Shown in pieces: positions 44,597 through 53,262 of a stretch of DNA of 64,000 bases; position 1 is the stretch's first letter; each line of letters begins with the position of its first letter. The translations under genes and the position numbers were made by a program. The stretch spans positions 1 through 64,000 of the forward strand of contig JANYDK010000011.1 of NCBI GenBank assembly GCA_025363655.1, written 5' to 3'. The notes under the pieces are model-generated. The model worked only from the letters and a program-made list of their open reading frames with translations, was not told where the DNA came from and did no database searches. This stretch comes from Deltaproteobacteria bacterium. Lineage in GTDB: Bacteria; Myxococcota_A; Polyangia; Polyangiales; JADJMO01.

Positions 44597-44645
44597 GCCC
44601 GCGACGTTCGCACGACCCACGCGGGGCGGCGAGACCACGCACGCG

Positions 44646-45455
44646 TCAACGACGACGCTTCGCCTTGGCGGGGATCTCGCTGGTTTTCCCCGACGCCACC
44701 AGGTCGCCGAGCGACTTCTCCATCTCTTGGGAGAAGACGACGCGGACCGCCTCCAGCCCCTGCGGGCGAATCGCCGCGAAGGCCGCCGAGATGTCTTCGG
44801 CCGCGATTTTTCGACCGAAACCGTCGCCGATTTTCTCGAAGAAGAACTTGGTCAGCTCTTCGGCGGCGCGGCTCAAATGCTTGCGGAGGATCTTCTGCGC
44901 GATGGCGCCGGTCTCGACGTCGATGCCGGATTTTTCGAGCTGCAACGCCACATGCAAGAGCGCCGGACTGCGCACCATGAAGCCGTGCCCCTGCCGCTCG
45001 ACGAGGCCGAGACGTGACAAATCGGAGACGAGCCCGGGGCGACGATCGCCGATCATCTGGTGGAGCTCGGTCTCGGTGACGATGCGCGGCCTATCGTCGG
45101 CCCACGGCTCCTTCAAACGATCTTCGAGGCCGAGCCACTCACCGAGCGAGAGCTCACCCTTGTCGACCTGCGCGAGCAAATCGCGAATGGCGCGGATCGA
45201 CAGCCCTCGATCTTGCAGCGAGGCGATGAGCTCGAGACGCTCGACGTGCGCCTTACCGTAATAGGCGACGCGCCCGCGAATCTGCGGGCCTGGCAGCGCG
45301 CCCTTCGATTGGTAGAAGCGAATCGTCCGGCTCGGAACGCGGGACGCCGCTGCGAGCTCGTCGATGGTGTACTCCGGCTCGGACTCCACGGCCGGCTGTC
45401 CCGGCTCGGCGTGCGCCGCGTGGTCATCCTGCTTCACTTCGTGCGTCCCGCTCAC
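44646..45455 (-). CDS. MerR-family regulator
   Basis: A 269-residue regulator with GTG start at 45455. The MerR HTH is EYTIDELAAASRVPSRTIRF, YQSKGALPGP, and the wing RGRVAYYGKAHVERLELIAS. The long C-terminal part (about 130 residues after LGLEDRLKEPW) is helical with no metal-type cysteines, so it probably binds an organic ligand. It lies 32 bases downstream of the desaturase gene on the same strand. The palindrome in the desaturase promoter is a candidate binding site (inference). Confidence 0.85.
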   Translation of the reverse strand: MSGTHEVKQDDHAAHAEPGQPAVESEPEYTIDELAAASRVPSRTIRFYQSKGALPGPQIRGRVAYYGKAHVERLELIASLQDRGLSIRAIRDLLAQVDKGELSLGEWLGLEDRLKEPWADDRPRIVTETELHQMIGDRRPGLVSDLSRLGLVERQGHGFMVRSPALLHVALQLEKSGIDVETGAIAQKILRKHLSRAAEELTKFFFEKIGDGFGRKIAAEDISAAFAAIRPQGLEAVRVVFSQEMEKSLGDLVASGKTSEIPAKAKRRR

Positions 45456-45487
45456 GCGCTCAGAATCACCCCAGGCGAGCACGTTTG

Positions 45488-46651
45488 TCACGCCATCTCT
45501 CGCGCCACCGCGTTGGCGGCGGACATCGGCGAGGCGCTCTTGCGGCTGAGGGCGGCGATGTGTTTCAGCGCCAGCCACAAGGTCTTCGGCCAGCTCGCCG
45601 AGCGATAGGTGACGCCGTACTTCTCGCAAACGGCCCGGACTTCGGGGGCGATTTGTCGCAAACGCGGCGGCGGCAAGCGCGGAAAGAGGTGATGTTCGAT
45701 CTGCAAATCGAGCCCGCCACAGAGCACGGAGATAGGCCGCGAGACTTGGTAGTTGTTGGTCGCTTCGACCTGCATCGCGTACCACTGGCCCCGACCGTGC
45801 GCACGCGAACCAGCCTCGTAGGCCTTCGTCTCCGGTCCGACGTGACCGCAATAGATGGTCGCCGCCGAGTAGAAATCGCGCATCGTCTCGGCCAGCCAAT
45901 TGCCCAGCAGCACCTTGAGAAACCCCGGCCCCGCCAGCAGCGGAAAGAAGAGGTAGTTCTTCAGGTAGTACGGCACGTACTTGCGGAGGGCTTTTTTGTA
46001 AGCCGCCCAGCGCGAGGCGCGCGAATCGTCCTCCACGAAATCGAACTTCTCCGGCCGACCATTGCCGAACCAGACGTCGTTGACGCCGGTGAAGTGGAGA
46101 TTCATCAGCAGCCCGAAGTTGGGAAACAAGAAGAAGAGCGTGAAGGGCAATTGCCAATAGTTGTGGAACGCGTGCGGCGTCTGATGCGTCAGGCGCACCG
46201 GCCCGAAGTGGATGTCGGGGTCCTTGCCGGCGACGTTCGTATACTGGTGATGCCGCACATTGTGCCCCGCGCGCCAGCTCTCCTCGTCGATCGGCACGTC
46301 CCACGAAAACTTCTTCGAGTGGAACCGCCCTGCCCCCTCGAGCTTGTCGTACGCGCCGTGCAGCGCGGTGTGCCCGACCTCCGTCGCCTGCAGTTGCTTG
46401 TGCACCCACAGCGCCGCGACCCCGGCGGTGAAGCCAATCGGCTCGAAGCTGAAGTGGAGGAGCACACGCCCCACCACCTCCATCGCCCGCGAAAACCCAT
46501 CGAGCCGCCGCACGTAGCGCAGATCGTCCTCCCCAACCTCTCCCTCTATCCTCGTGCGAATGGCATCGATCTCCTCCCCGAAGGCCTTGAACCGAGCCTC
46601 GTCGGAGATGGGAGATGCGAAAACGAGGGGAGAAGCGGCGTGGGCTGCCAT
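45488..46651 (-). CDS. Membrane fatty acid desaturase
   Basis: A 387-residue integral membrane protein of the FA-desaturase superfamily. The di-iron histidine boxes are HTALHGAYDK (H-x3-H), WRAGHNVRHHQYTNVAGKDP (H-x3-HH) and LDLQIEHHLFPRLPPPRL (Q-x2-HH), the last with the Gln of front-end and linoleoyl-CoA-type desaturases. Two hydrophobic pairs separate them. A GGAGG ribosome-binding site stands eight bases before the ATG at 46651, which settles the start. It is expressed from a strong promoter with an operator over the start region, and the downstream MerR-type gene is a candidate regulator. Confidence 0.92.
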   Translation of the reverse strand: MAAHAASPLVFASPISDEARFKAFGEEIDAIRTRIEGEVGEDDLRYVRRLDGFSRAMEVVGRVLLHFSFEPIGFTAGVAALWVHKQLQATEVGHTALHGAYDKLEGAGRFHSKKFSWDVPIDEESWRAGHNVRHHQYTNVAGKDPDIHFGPVRLTHQTPHAFHNYWQLPFTLFFLFPNFGLLMNLHFTGVNDVWFGNGRPEKFDFVEDDSRASRWAAYKKALRKYVPYYLKNYLFFPLLAGPGFLKVLLGNWLAETMRDFYSAATIYCGHVGPETKAYEAGSRAHGRGQWYAMQVEATNNYQVSRPISVLCGGLDLQIEHHLFPRLPPPRLRQIAPEVRAVCEKYGVTYRSASWPKTLWLALKHIAALSRKSASPMSAANAVAREMA

Positions 46652-46673
46652 GCGGACCTCCTGACACGAAGAC

Positions 46674-46695
46674 TGTGACACCAAACGATGTCACA
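46674..46695 (-). promoter_or_regulatory. Palindromic operator of the desaturase gene
   Basis: TGTGACA (46674-46680) and TGTCACA (46689-46695) form a perfect inverted repeat with an eight-base spacer. It starts right next to the -10 box, over the expected transcription start, where a bound protein would block initiation. Confidence 0.65.
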
Positions 46696-46723
46696 TTGAT
46701 AACAGGCGCAGTTCGACTGTCAA
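46696..46723 (-). promoter_or_regulatory. Promoter of the desaturase gene
   Basis: On the minus strand TTGACA (46723-46718) and TATCAA (46701-46696) are 16 bases apart, a good sigma-70-type promoter in a genome where such sites are rare. It points to the desaturase ATG at 46651. Confidence 0.7.
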
Positions 46724-46780
46724 GGTAGCGCCCAGGCGCCCGCGCCCGCGCTCACGCCCGTGCTATGCACCGCGCCCCAC

Positions 46781-48781
46781 ATGGCCCACAAAACCCCGGT
46801 CAAAGACCTCCTCTCCGCGCGCGGACAGCTCGATGCCGACGTCCTCGGGATCCAACTCCTCGACGCCCCGAAGACGGCGCACGTCGACGAGACGCTCGTC
46901 GATCTGCACAGCGAGATCGCCGACGACACGCGCTACAAGGTCGTGAAGCGCGGCGAGAAGCTGGCGCTCGAGCTCATCCGTCACTCGACGGCGCACGTGA
47001 TGGCCGACGCGGTGCAGCGGCTCTTTCCGGGGACCAAGGTCACGTTCGGGCCGGCGACGGAGAACGGGTTCTATTACGACTTCGACCGCCCCGAGGGGAC
47101 GTTCAGCGACGACGACCTCGCCAAAATCGAGAAGTCGATGCGCGAGATCATCGCCAAGAAGGCGCCCTTTTTGCGCGAGAAGATCGAAAGGCAGGCGGCC
47201 GTCGAGCTCTTCTCGAAGAAGGGTGAGACGTACAAGGTCGAGTGGATGCAGACGCTCCCCGAGGGGACCGAGTTCACCATCTACAAGCACGGCGCGGCGG
47301 GCGAAGAGTGGGTCGACTTCTGCAAGGGGCCGCACGTGCCGAGCACCGGCGATCTCGCGGCGATCAAGCTCACCAGCGTGGCCGGCGCGTATTGGCGCGG
47401 CGACGAGCGCAACCCGATGCTCCAGCGCATCTACGGCACCGCGTTCGCGTCGCAGGCCGATCTCGACGCCCACTTGAAGCAGCTCGAAGAGGCGAAGGCG
47501 CGTGACCATCGCAAGCTCGGCAAAGAGCTCGAGCTCTTCGCCTTCGACGATCGCGCGCCTGCCTCGCCGTTCTTTCTTCCGCGCGGCGCCAAGGTCTACA
47601 ACCGGCTCGTCGACTTCGTCCGCGATCTCTACGCGCGTCACGGCTACGACGAGGTGATCACGCCGCAGATCTACAGCAACGAGCTCTACGTCAAGAGCGG
47701 TCACCTGCAGAACTACCGCGAAAATATGTACATCGCCCTCACCGGCGAGGACTTCGAAGACGAGAAGAAGTTGGCGCAAATTCGCGCCGCGGTGACCCAG
47801 CAAGGCGCGCTCTCCGACGAGCAGCTCGCGCAGCTCGGAAGGGACACCAAGGGCGTGAAGCCGATGAACTGCCCGGGACACGCGCAGCTCTTCTCGCATC
47901 GCAAGCGCAGCTACCGCGAGCTGCCGTTCCGCTGTGCCGACTTCGGTCGCTTGCATCGCTTCGAGCGCGGCGGCGTCGTCCACGGCCTCGCGCGCGTGCG
48001 CACCTTCTGCCAAGACGACGCGCACATCTTCTGCACGCCGGCGCAGATGCAGGAGGAGATCGTCCGCTTCAACAAGCTCCTCGACGAGGTCTATCGCGCG
48101 TTCGGCTTCACCGACGTCGTCATCCGATTGGCGACCCGTCCAGAGAAGCGCGTCGGCAGCGACGAGGTCTGGGACGCCGCAGAGAAAGCGCTGAAAGACG
48201 CGCTCGAGGCCGAGAACCGCGAGTTCGAGCTCTCTCCGGGCGAGGGCGCGTTCTACGGACCGAAGCTCGAGTTCCACATCAAGGACGCCATCGGTCGCAG
48301 CTGGCAGCTCGGCACGATGCAGGTCGACTTCTCGATGCCGACGCGCTTCGAGCTCAAATACGTCGACGACAAGGGCGCCGATCAGACCCCGGTGATGCTC
48401 CACCGCGCCGTCCTCGGCTCGCTCGAGCGATTCTTCGCCGTCTATCTCGAGCACGTCGCCGGGCACTTCCCCGTCTGGCTCGCGCCCGAGCAGATCTGCC
48501 TCGTCACCGTCAGCGAGAAGGTCGACGCCTACGCCCGGGAGGCGCTCGAGTACCTCCGCCAGCAAGGCATCCGCGTCGCCAGCGACCTCGGCCCCGACAA
48601 GCTCGGCGCCAAGATCCGCAACGGGCGCGGGATGCGCTACCCCTACCTCGCGGTTGTGGGCGGAAAAGAGGCCGAATCCCGCGCCCTCGCCCTCCGCAAG
48701 GGCGGCGACGACCTGGGGCCGATGCCGCTGGAGGAGGTCGCCAAGAAGATCCTCGCCGAGGGGGCCTTCCCGCGGCCCTGA
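46781..48781 (+). CDS. thrS: Threonyl-tRNA synthetase
   Basis: A 666-residue class II synthetase. The editing domain has IRHSTAHVMADAV (H-x3-H) and DFCKGPHVPSTG. The catalytic core has KPMNCPGHAQLF (zinc Cys), motif 2 with RFERGGVVHGLARVRTFCQD, DAHIF, and motif 3. An anticodon-binding domain follows. Two departures from the standard: the N-terminal TGS domain is nearly missing (only about 70 residues precede the editing histidines), and about 35 extra residues (ALTGEDFEDEKKLAQIRAAV and onward) interrupt the core before MNCPGH. The ATG at 46781 is preferred over the GTG at 46760. infC follows. Confidence 0.95.
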   Translation: MAHKTPVKDLLSARGQLDADVLGIQLLDAPKTAHVDETLVDLHSEIADDTRYKVVKRGEKLALELIRHSTAHVMADAVQRLFPGTKVTFGPATENGFYYDFDRPEGTFSDDDLAKIEKSMREIIAKKAPFLREKIERQAAVELFSKKGETYKVEWMQTLPEGTEFTIYKHGAAGEEWVDFCKGPHVPSTGDLAAIKLTSVAGAYWRGDERNPMLQRIYGTAFASQADLDAHLKQLEEAKARDHRKLGKELELFAFDDRAPASPFFLPRGAKVYNRLVDFVRDLYARHGYDEVITPQIYSNELYVKSGHLQNYRENMYIALTGEDFEDEKKLAQIRAAVTQQGALSDEQLAQLGRDTKGVKPMNCPGHAQLFSHRKRSYRELPFRCADFGRLHRFERGGVVHGLARVRTFCQDDAHIFCTPAQMQEEIVRFNKLLDEVYRAFGFTDVVIRLATRPEKRVGSDEVWDAAEKALKDALEAENREFELSPGEGAFYGPKLEFHIKDAIGRSWQLGTMQVDFSMPTRFELKYVDDKGADQTPVMLHRAVLGSLERFFAVYLEHVAGHFPVWLAPEQICLVTVSEKVDAYAREALEYLRQQGIRVASDLGPDKLGAKIRNGRGMRYPYLAVVGGKEAESRALALRKGGDDLGPMPLEEVAKKILAEGAFPRP

Positions 48782-48940
48782 CCCGAACTTTCAGCCGTCC
48801 GGTCGATCTCGGGCCTCTCCATCGCCGGAACGGCGGCCCCCATACCAGGGCCGCTCGAAACGCTGTATACGCTTTCCCGTCGGCCTGTGGTCGACATGCA
48901 TAACTGCATTATCAATTGACTCTGGAGGCATCAGCACCAC

Positions 48941-49654
48941 ATGGGATTTGGCCGTCGTCCGATGGACCCGCGCGACAAGCGCCCGATGACTACGCGCGTG
49001 AACCACCGTATCCGTGTACCGGAGGTTCGCCTGATCGGCGCCGACGGCGCGCTCCTCGGGGTCGTGCCGACGCACGATGCCCTGAAGATGGCGCAGGAAG
49101 CGGGCCTCGATTTGGTCGAGGTGAACGCGAAGAGCGACCCGCCCGTCTGCAAAATCCTCGACTTCGGCAAGATGAAGTACGAGGACAAGAAGAAGGCCGC
49201 CGAGGCGCGTCGCAAGCAAACGGTCATCGAGATCAAGGAGCTCAAGCTCCGTCCCAAGACCGACGAGCACGATCTCGGCGTGAAGGTGAACCACGCTCGC
49301 CGCTTCCTCGAGACGGGCGACAAGGTGAAGTTCACGGTGCGCTTTCGTGGCCGTGAAATCACGCACCCCGAGCGCGCCTCGATGCAGCTCGCCGAAATCC
49401 TCAAGGCCGTCGACGATCTCGCCGTCGTCGAGCTCGCCCCGCGCCTCGATGGTCGCACGATGATCCTCCAGGTCGCCCCGCGCCCGCAGGTCATGCAGAA
49501 GGCCTCGCAGATGCGTGCGCAGCAGGAGAAGCTCCGCGCCCAGGCCGCCAAGGAAGGCCGCGAGCTCGCCCCCGAGCCCGAGATGCCGAAGGACGACTCC
49601 GATCTGGAGGACGACGACGACGAGGACGAGGAAGAGGTCGCCCCGGCGAACTAG
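48941..49654 (+). CDS. infC: Translation initiation factor IF-3
   Basis: A 237-residue IF-3. N-domain: NHRIRVPEVRLIGADGALLG, AGLDLVEVNAKSDPPVCKIL, DFGKMKYE. C-domain: KELKLRPKTDEHDLGVKVNH, ARRFLETGDKVKFTVRFRGRE. An acidic tail of about 50 residues (DSDLEDDDDEDEEEVAPAN) is added compared with the usual 175-180. The start is a normal ATG rather than the AUU used in enteric bacteria; a GGAGG sits 13 bases before it. The 159-base gap after thrS contains an ATGCA/TGCAT inverted repeat (48896-48909) and may hold a separate promoter. rpmI and rplT, the usual next genes, are not here. Confidence 0.96.
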   Translation: MGFGRRPMDPRDKRPMTTRVNHRIRVPEVRLIGADGALLGVVPTHDALKMAQEAGLDLVEVNAKSDPPVCKILDFGKMKYEDKKKAAEARRKQTVIEIKELKLRPKTDEHDLGVKVNHARRFLETGDKVKFTVRFRGREITHPERASMQLAEILKAVDDLAVVELAPRLDGRTMILQVAPRPQVMQKASQMRAQQEKLRAQAAKEGRELAPEPEMPKDDSDLEDDDDEDEEEVAPAN

Positions 49655-49671
49655 CCTCGATTCTCTCCACG

Positions 49672-49711
49672 AACCGCCGAGCGAGCACTCTCGTTCGGCG
49701 GTTTCGTTTTT
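49672..49711 (+). terminator. Rho-independent terminator after infC
   Basis: A 14-bp stem, AACCGCCGAGCGAG (49672-49685) with CTCGTTCGGCGGTT (49690-49703), encloses the loop CACT and is followed by TCGTTTTT. One G-T pair is the only imperfection. It starts 18 bases after the infC stop and probably also limits read-through from the convergent gene at 49727. Confidence 0.92.
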
Positions 49712-49726
49712 GTCGTCAGGCCTGCA

Positions 49727-50740
49727 TCAGTCGAGCGCGACCAGTTGTTTGCCGACGTTCTCTCCCTTGAGCATGCCGATGAACGCCGCCGGTGCGTTGC
49801 GGAGGCCATGCGCGATCGACTCGTGGACGACGAGCTTCTTCTCGCCGAGGAGACGCGCGAGTTGTCCGAGCGCGACCGGCCAATGGTCGAGGTGCTCGGA
49901 GACGATGAACCCTTGCACGCGCACGCGGTTGACGAGGAGCGAGGTGAACGACTGCACCCCGTACGGCTCGGTCTCGTTGTACTGCGACACCTGACCGCAG
50001 AGCGGCATGCGCGCGAACGCATTGAGCCGGCGGAGGCACCCGTCCATCACCGGTCCGCCGACGTTCTCGAAGAGCACATCGATGCCATTCGGCGTCGCGC
50101 TCGCCAAATCAGCGGCGAAATTGCCCGTTTTGTAGTCGATGCAGGCATCGAAGCCGAGCTCGCGGACGACGTGCTCGCACTTGCGCGCGCCGCCGGCGAT
50201 GCCGACTGCACGGCAACCATGTTGCTTCGCGAGCTGCCCGACGAGGCTCCCGACGGCACCTGCCGCTGCCGAGACGACGACGGTCTCGCCCGCCTTCGGT
50301 TCTCCGAATTTGAAGAGCCCGAGGTGCGCCGTCACGCCGGGCATCCCGAGGACGCCGAGATGGGCCGAGAGCGGCCCGCGCGTGGGGTCGACCTTGCGCA
50401 CGGCATCGCCGTTCACCGTCGCGAGCTCCTGCCAACCGAACATGCCGGTGACGTGATCGCCGACGCTCAGCTTCGCGTGCTTCGACTCGACGATCTCACC
50501 GACCCCGCCGCCGATCATGACCTCGCCGATCTCGACCTTGGCGGCATAGGACTTCTGGTCTCCCATCCGCCCACGCATGTACGGGTCGAGGGAGAGGAAA
50601 CGATTGCGAACGAGGATCTGACCGTCACCGAGAGCGATCGGCGCGACCTCTTCGATGCGGAAATTCTCGGGTGAAACCCATCCGACGGGGCGCGAGGCGA
50701 GGACGACGCGGGTGTTGCGCGACGTGTGGGGAATGCTCAT
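49727..50740 (-). CDS. NADP-dependent medium-chain reductase (CurA/PTGR-like)
   Basis: A 337-residue medium-chain reductase of the zinc-free leukotriene B4 dehydrogenase/prostaglandin reductase branch. Motifs: N-terminal ILVRNRFLSLDPYMRGRMGD, GVLGMPGVTAHLGLFKFGEP, cofactor site VVVSAAAGAVGSLVGQLAKQ, and FENVGGPVMDGCLRRLNAFA. The typical R/K pair for NADP is visible after GGARKCEHV. It likely reduces the double bond of enones or enals. It is a stand-alone gene, convergent with infC across the terminator. Start ATG at 50740. Confidence 0.92.
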   Translation of the reverse strand: MSIPHTSRNTRVVLASRPVGWVSPENFRIEEVAPIALGDGQILVRNRFLSLDPYMRGRMGDQKSYAAKVEIGEVMIGGGVGEIVESKHAKLSVGDHVTGMFGWQELATVNGDAVRKVDPTRGPLSAHLGVLGMPGVTAHLGLFKFGEPKAGETVVVSAAAGAVGSLVGQLAKQHGCRAVGIAGGARKCEHVVRELGFDACIDYKTGNFAADLASATPNGIDVLFENVGGPVMDGCLRRLNAFARMPLCGQVSQYNETEPYGVQSFTSLLVNRVRVQGFIVSEHLDHWPVALGQLARLLGEKKLVVHESIAHGLRNAPAAFIGMLKGENVGKQLVALD

Positions 50741-50790
50741 GCAGCCGATGGGATGCGCGCGCTCACGCGGCTGCAAGCGCGAGCATCGCG

Positions 50791-51615
50791 TCAGGGACAG
50801 ACGCCGTATTCGACGCCCGACAAATGCGGGCTCGAGGTCAGCGGGCCACACGTCGCGCCGCCGGGACAATCGCCGGGGAAGCCGATGCGGCACCACTGCT
50901 TGCAGTCGCCGGTGTTGACGCAGATGAAGCCGGGCGTGCAGACGAAGGGCGCGCTCTTGCACACGCCGAGGCCGGTGGCAGTGCCCGCCGCGTGGCAGAT
51001 GGTGTTGCTGCCGTCGACGAAGAGACAACCGCCGCCACCGCAGACCGCCGACGGAGACCTCGGGTCGCACTTCTCGAAGCAGACGTCGTCGCCAGGGATG
51101 TCGACGGGCGTGGTGCTGCCGCTGGGGATCGTCTGCAGCGTCTTGCAGAGCGCGCCGGTGCAGTCGGAGTCGCTGCCGCAGAACGTCTGACAGATGCCGT
51201 ACGCACAGGCAAAACCGGCCTTGCAGCGATCGAAGGACGAGCACTTGTCGTGGAGCCCGAGCGTGCCGGCGGTGATGCAACCGGTGGTGCCGTCGGCCTT
51301 GATGACGTCGCAGTTGCGCGTGGGGCAACCGCATTGGGGGAACGTCGTGCAGGTCTTGCCGGTCGGCACCGTGCACGCGACGTCGGCTTTGGTGTCGGCG
51401 ACCGCGGTGTCGTCCGGCGAGCCGGTGTCTTCCACCGTGGTGTCCGGCGGCGGCGTTCCGGTGTCGACGACGGGAGACGTGTCGATGCGCACGTCGGCGC
51501 CACCGTCCTTCCCCGCCAATGCCGGCGCCCCCTCGCCTTCGGCACAGGCGGCGGACTGAATGGCGAGCGGCACGAAGAGCGCGAGCACGACGTGAGGAAG
51601 CAAGCGGTGGCGCAT
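50791..51615 (-). CDS. Cys-rich lipoprotein with Asp/Thr linker
   Basis: A 274-residue protein. Signal peptide with lipobox QSAAC, a linker of about 50 residues with DTGTPPPDTTVEDTG, then a region containing many cysteines at short spacing (CTTFPQCGCPTRNC, CSSFDRCKAGFACAYGICQT, CGGGGC). The pattern CxxxxDCxxGxxCxxGxC repeats several times, as in cysteine-rich surface domains of myxobacteria (disulfide-bonded, EGF/Kazal-like in spacing). No catalytic motif. Start ATG at 51615. Likely an outer-membrane surface protein. Confidence 0.8.
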   Translation of the reverse strand: MRHRLLPHVVLALFVPLAIQSAACAEGEGAPALAGKDGGADVRIDTSPVVDTGTPPPDTTVEDTGSPDDTAVADTKADVACTVPTGKTCTTFPQCGCPTRNCDVIKADGTTGCITAGTLGLHDKCSSFDRCKAGFACAYGICQTFCGSDSDCTGALCKTLQTIPSGSTTPVDIPGDDVCFEKCDPRSPSAVCGGGGCLFVDGSNTICHAAGTATGLGVCKSAPFVCTPGFICVNTGDCKQWCRIGFPGDCPGGATCGPLTSSPHLSGVEYGVCP

Positions 51616-51689
51616 GAAGACCCCCGGTGGCGAGCGTACGCCGCGCGGGGCGTTCGGGCACGTGCGCGGTTTCGAGCTATATTTCGAGT

Positions 51690-52904
51690 GTGAAAGCCCG
51701 CTTCGTCTCGCCCTCGTCCCTCCGCGTGCTGGCGGCACTGACGGCGCTCTTCGTCGGTCTGCCCTGGGCGCTCTCGGCCCCCACGAGCACGGTCGATCAC
51801 TTGTGCGTCGAAGGTGAAGGCAAAGGTGTCTGTCCAATCGGCCACGTCCGCATGTGCGACAAGTCCGGCGGGCTCGTCACCTGCGCCTGCCCACCCGGTG
51901 CGAGCGCGTCGGCGCCGACGTCTTCGTGCACCGTGACCAGCGAGAAGTATCCGCCCGCGTGTGTGGTACCCGACGCGACGATCGCGGCGACCCTCGGCGC
52001 GACCTTGGAGCTCGGTACGCTCGAGGTACCGAGGCTACCGCAGACGGCGTTCGTCGGCGCCGATCTCACCGTCTCGAACCTCGATGGCAAGCTGCCGACG
52101 GCGACGGCCGACGAGCTGGTGAAGTTGGCGATGGCGCACGAAGCGCTCGAGGGCGAGGCAGCGTACGGCGCGACCACCGCGCAGAAGTCCAAGGTGGCCG
52201 GGCTCCTCGCGAAACGTGACGCCTCGGTCACCCGCGTGATCGACGTGCGTAAGGCGCTGGCAGCTCGTTTTCCAGCCGATTCGCGGATCGGCGAGCAACG
52301 CGTGGCCCTCGCGCGGGCGCTCCTCCGGCGCGCGGCCTATGCCGGGGTCGCCACCTCGGTCGTCGTCGATCGCAGCGAAGCGCGCGCGCAGCTGACGAAG
52401 ACCCGCGAGACGGCCAAGGCCTCGGTGGCCGCGCGTGACGCTGGCTTCGCGCTCGCCGAGCAGGCTGCGCGCGACAAGGACTGGAAGACGGTGGCCCTCC
52501 TCGAGCTCGACGTCCGCGCGATCGCGAGCGGCAAGAAAGACGTCGACGATCACGCCTACCTCGCCGCCGCCTCCGCGCGTCTCGCCGAAGCAAGGCTCGC
52601 GCTCGGCGATCTCTCCGCCGCACGTGACGCGCTCGTCGACGCCATCGACGCTGGCAACGTCTGCTCACCGCGCGCCGAGTGTGTCTCGGCCGCAGCGTCG
52701 TCGCGCGACGTGCTCGACCGCGTCTTCGCCGCCCTCGGTCTCCCCGCGCGCGCGATGGCGAAGATCCTCGCCGGCGGGACGATGCCGAAACAAGAGCGAA
52801 TCCGCCCGCTTTTGCGGCTCGCCGAGCTCTACGCCAAATCGCCGGGCACCACCTGCGCGGCAGCCGCCGACGAAGCGAAGGCGTGGTCGATTGCGCTGAA
52901 ATGA
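51690..52904 (+). CDS. Exported TPR-like protein
   Basis: A 404-residue protein starting with GTG at 51690 and a signal peptide (VKARFVSPSSLRVLAALTAL, cleavage after LSA). A Cys-rich region follows (CVEGEGKGVCPIGHVRMCDK, CACPPG). The rest is alpha-helical with repeated A-x-x-x-L-A-R-A motifs (ADSRIGEQRVALARALLRRA, DHAYLAAASARLAEARLALG, IRPLLRLAELYAKSPG), consistent with TPR-like helical repeats. It is divergent from the Cys-rich lipoprotein gene with 74 bases between. No function assigned. Confidence 0.65.
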   Translation: MKARFVSPSSLRVLAALTALFVGLPWALSAPTSTVDHLCVEGEGKGVCPIGHVRMCDKSGGLVTCACPPGASASAPTSSCTVTSEKYPPACVVPDATIAATLGATLELGTLEVPRLPQTAFVGADLTVSNLDGKLPTATADELVKLAMAHEALEGEAAYGATTAQKSKVAGLLAKRDASVTRVIDVRKALAARFPADSRIGEQRVALARALLRRAAYAGVATSVVVDRSEARAQLTKTRETAKASVAARDAGFALAEQAARDKDWKTVALLELDVRAIASGKKDVDDHAYLAAASARLAEARLALGDLSAARDALVDAIDAGNVCSPRAECVSAAASSRDVLDRVFAALGLPARAMAKILAGGTMPKQERIRPLLRLAELYAKSPGTTCAAAADEAKAWSIALK

Positions 52905-52944
52905 TCTCGCGGAATAGGGCGCGATGGCAGCCTGCTCACCGCGT

Positions 52945-53244
52945 ATGCGACCAGAAATGATCGGCGTGCTCGGGGTCCTCATGGCGACCTCCGCGTGCGT
53001 CGCCCCCGCGATCAGCCAGACGGCGACCAACAACGCGAACGTGCACGTCGATCGCCTCTTCGATCACGACGGGTGCACCGTCTATCGATTCCTCGATGGC
53101 AGCTACCACTACTACGTGCGTTGCATCGACGCCCCGGGGGCCCCCACGACCACGGCGCAGACCACCAACATCGTCAGCTGCGGGAAGAACTGCGCGAAGG
53201 AAGAGCTCATCTCGACGGACGTGAAGAAGGCCGCGAACCCGTGA
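52945..53244 (+). CDS. Small lipoprotein, DUF4884-like
   Basis: A 99-residue protein. The signal peptide ends LMATSAC. The domain reads NVHVDRLFDHDGCTVYRFLD, GSYHYYVRC: the C-x-V-Y-R-F-x-D-G-x-x-x-Y-Y-x-x-C pattern resembles DUF4884, a small family of unknown function found in phages and bacteria. Extra in-frame ATGs at 52924 and 52957 make the start uncertain. It follows the TPR-like gene by about 40 bases in the same direction. Confidence 0.6.
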   Translation: MRPEMIGVLGVLMATSACVAPAISQTATNNANVHVDRLFDHDGCTVYRFLDGSYHYYVRCIDAPGAPTTTAQTTNIVSCGKNCAKEELISTDVKKAANP

Positions 53245-53262
53245 ATTTGCCGTGCATTCGGC

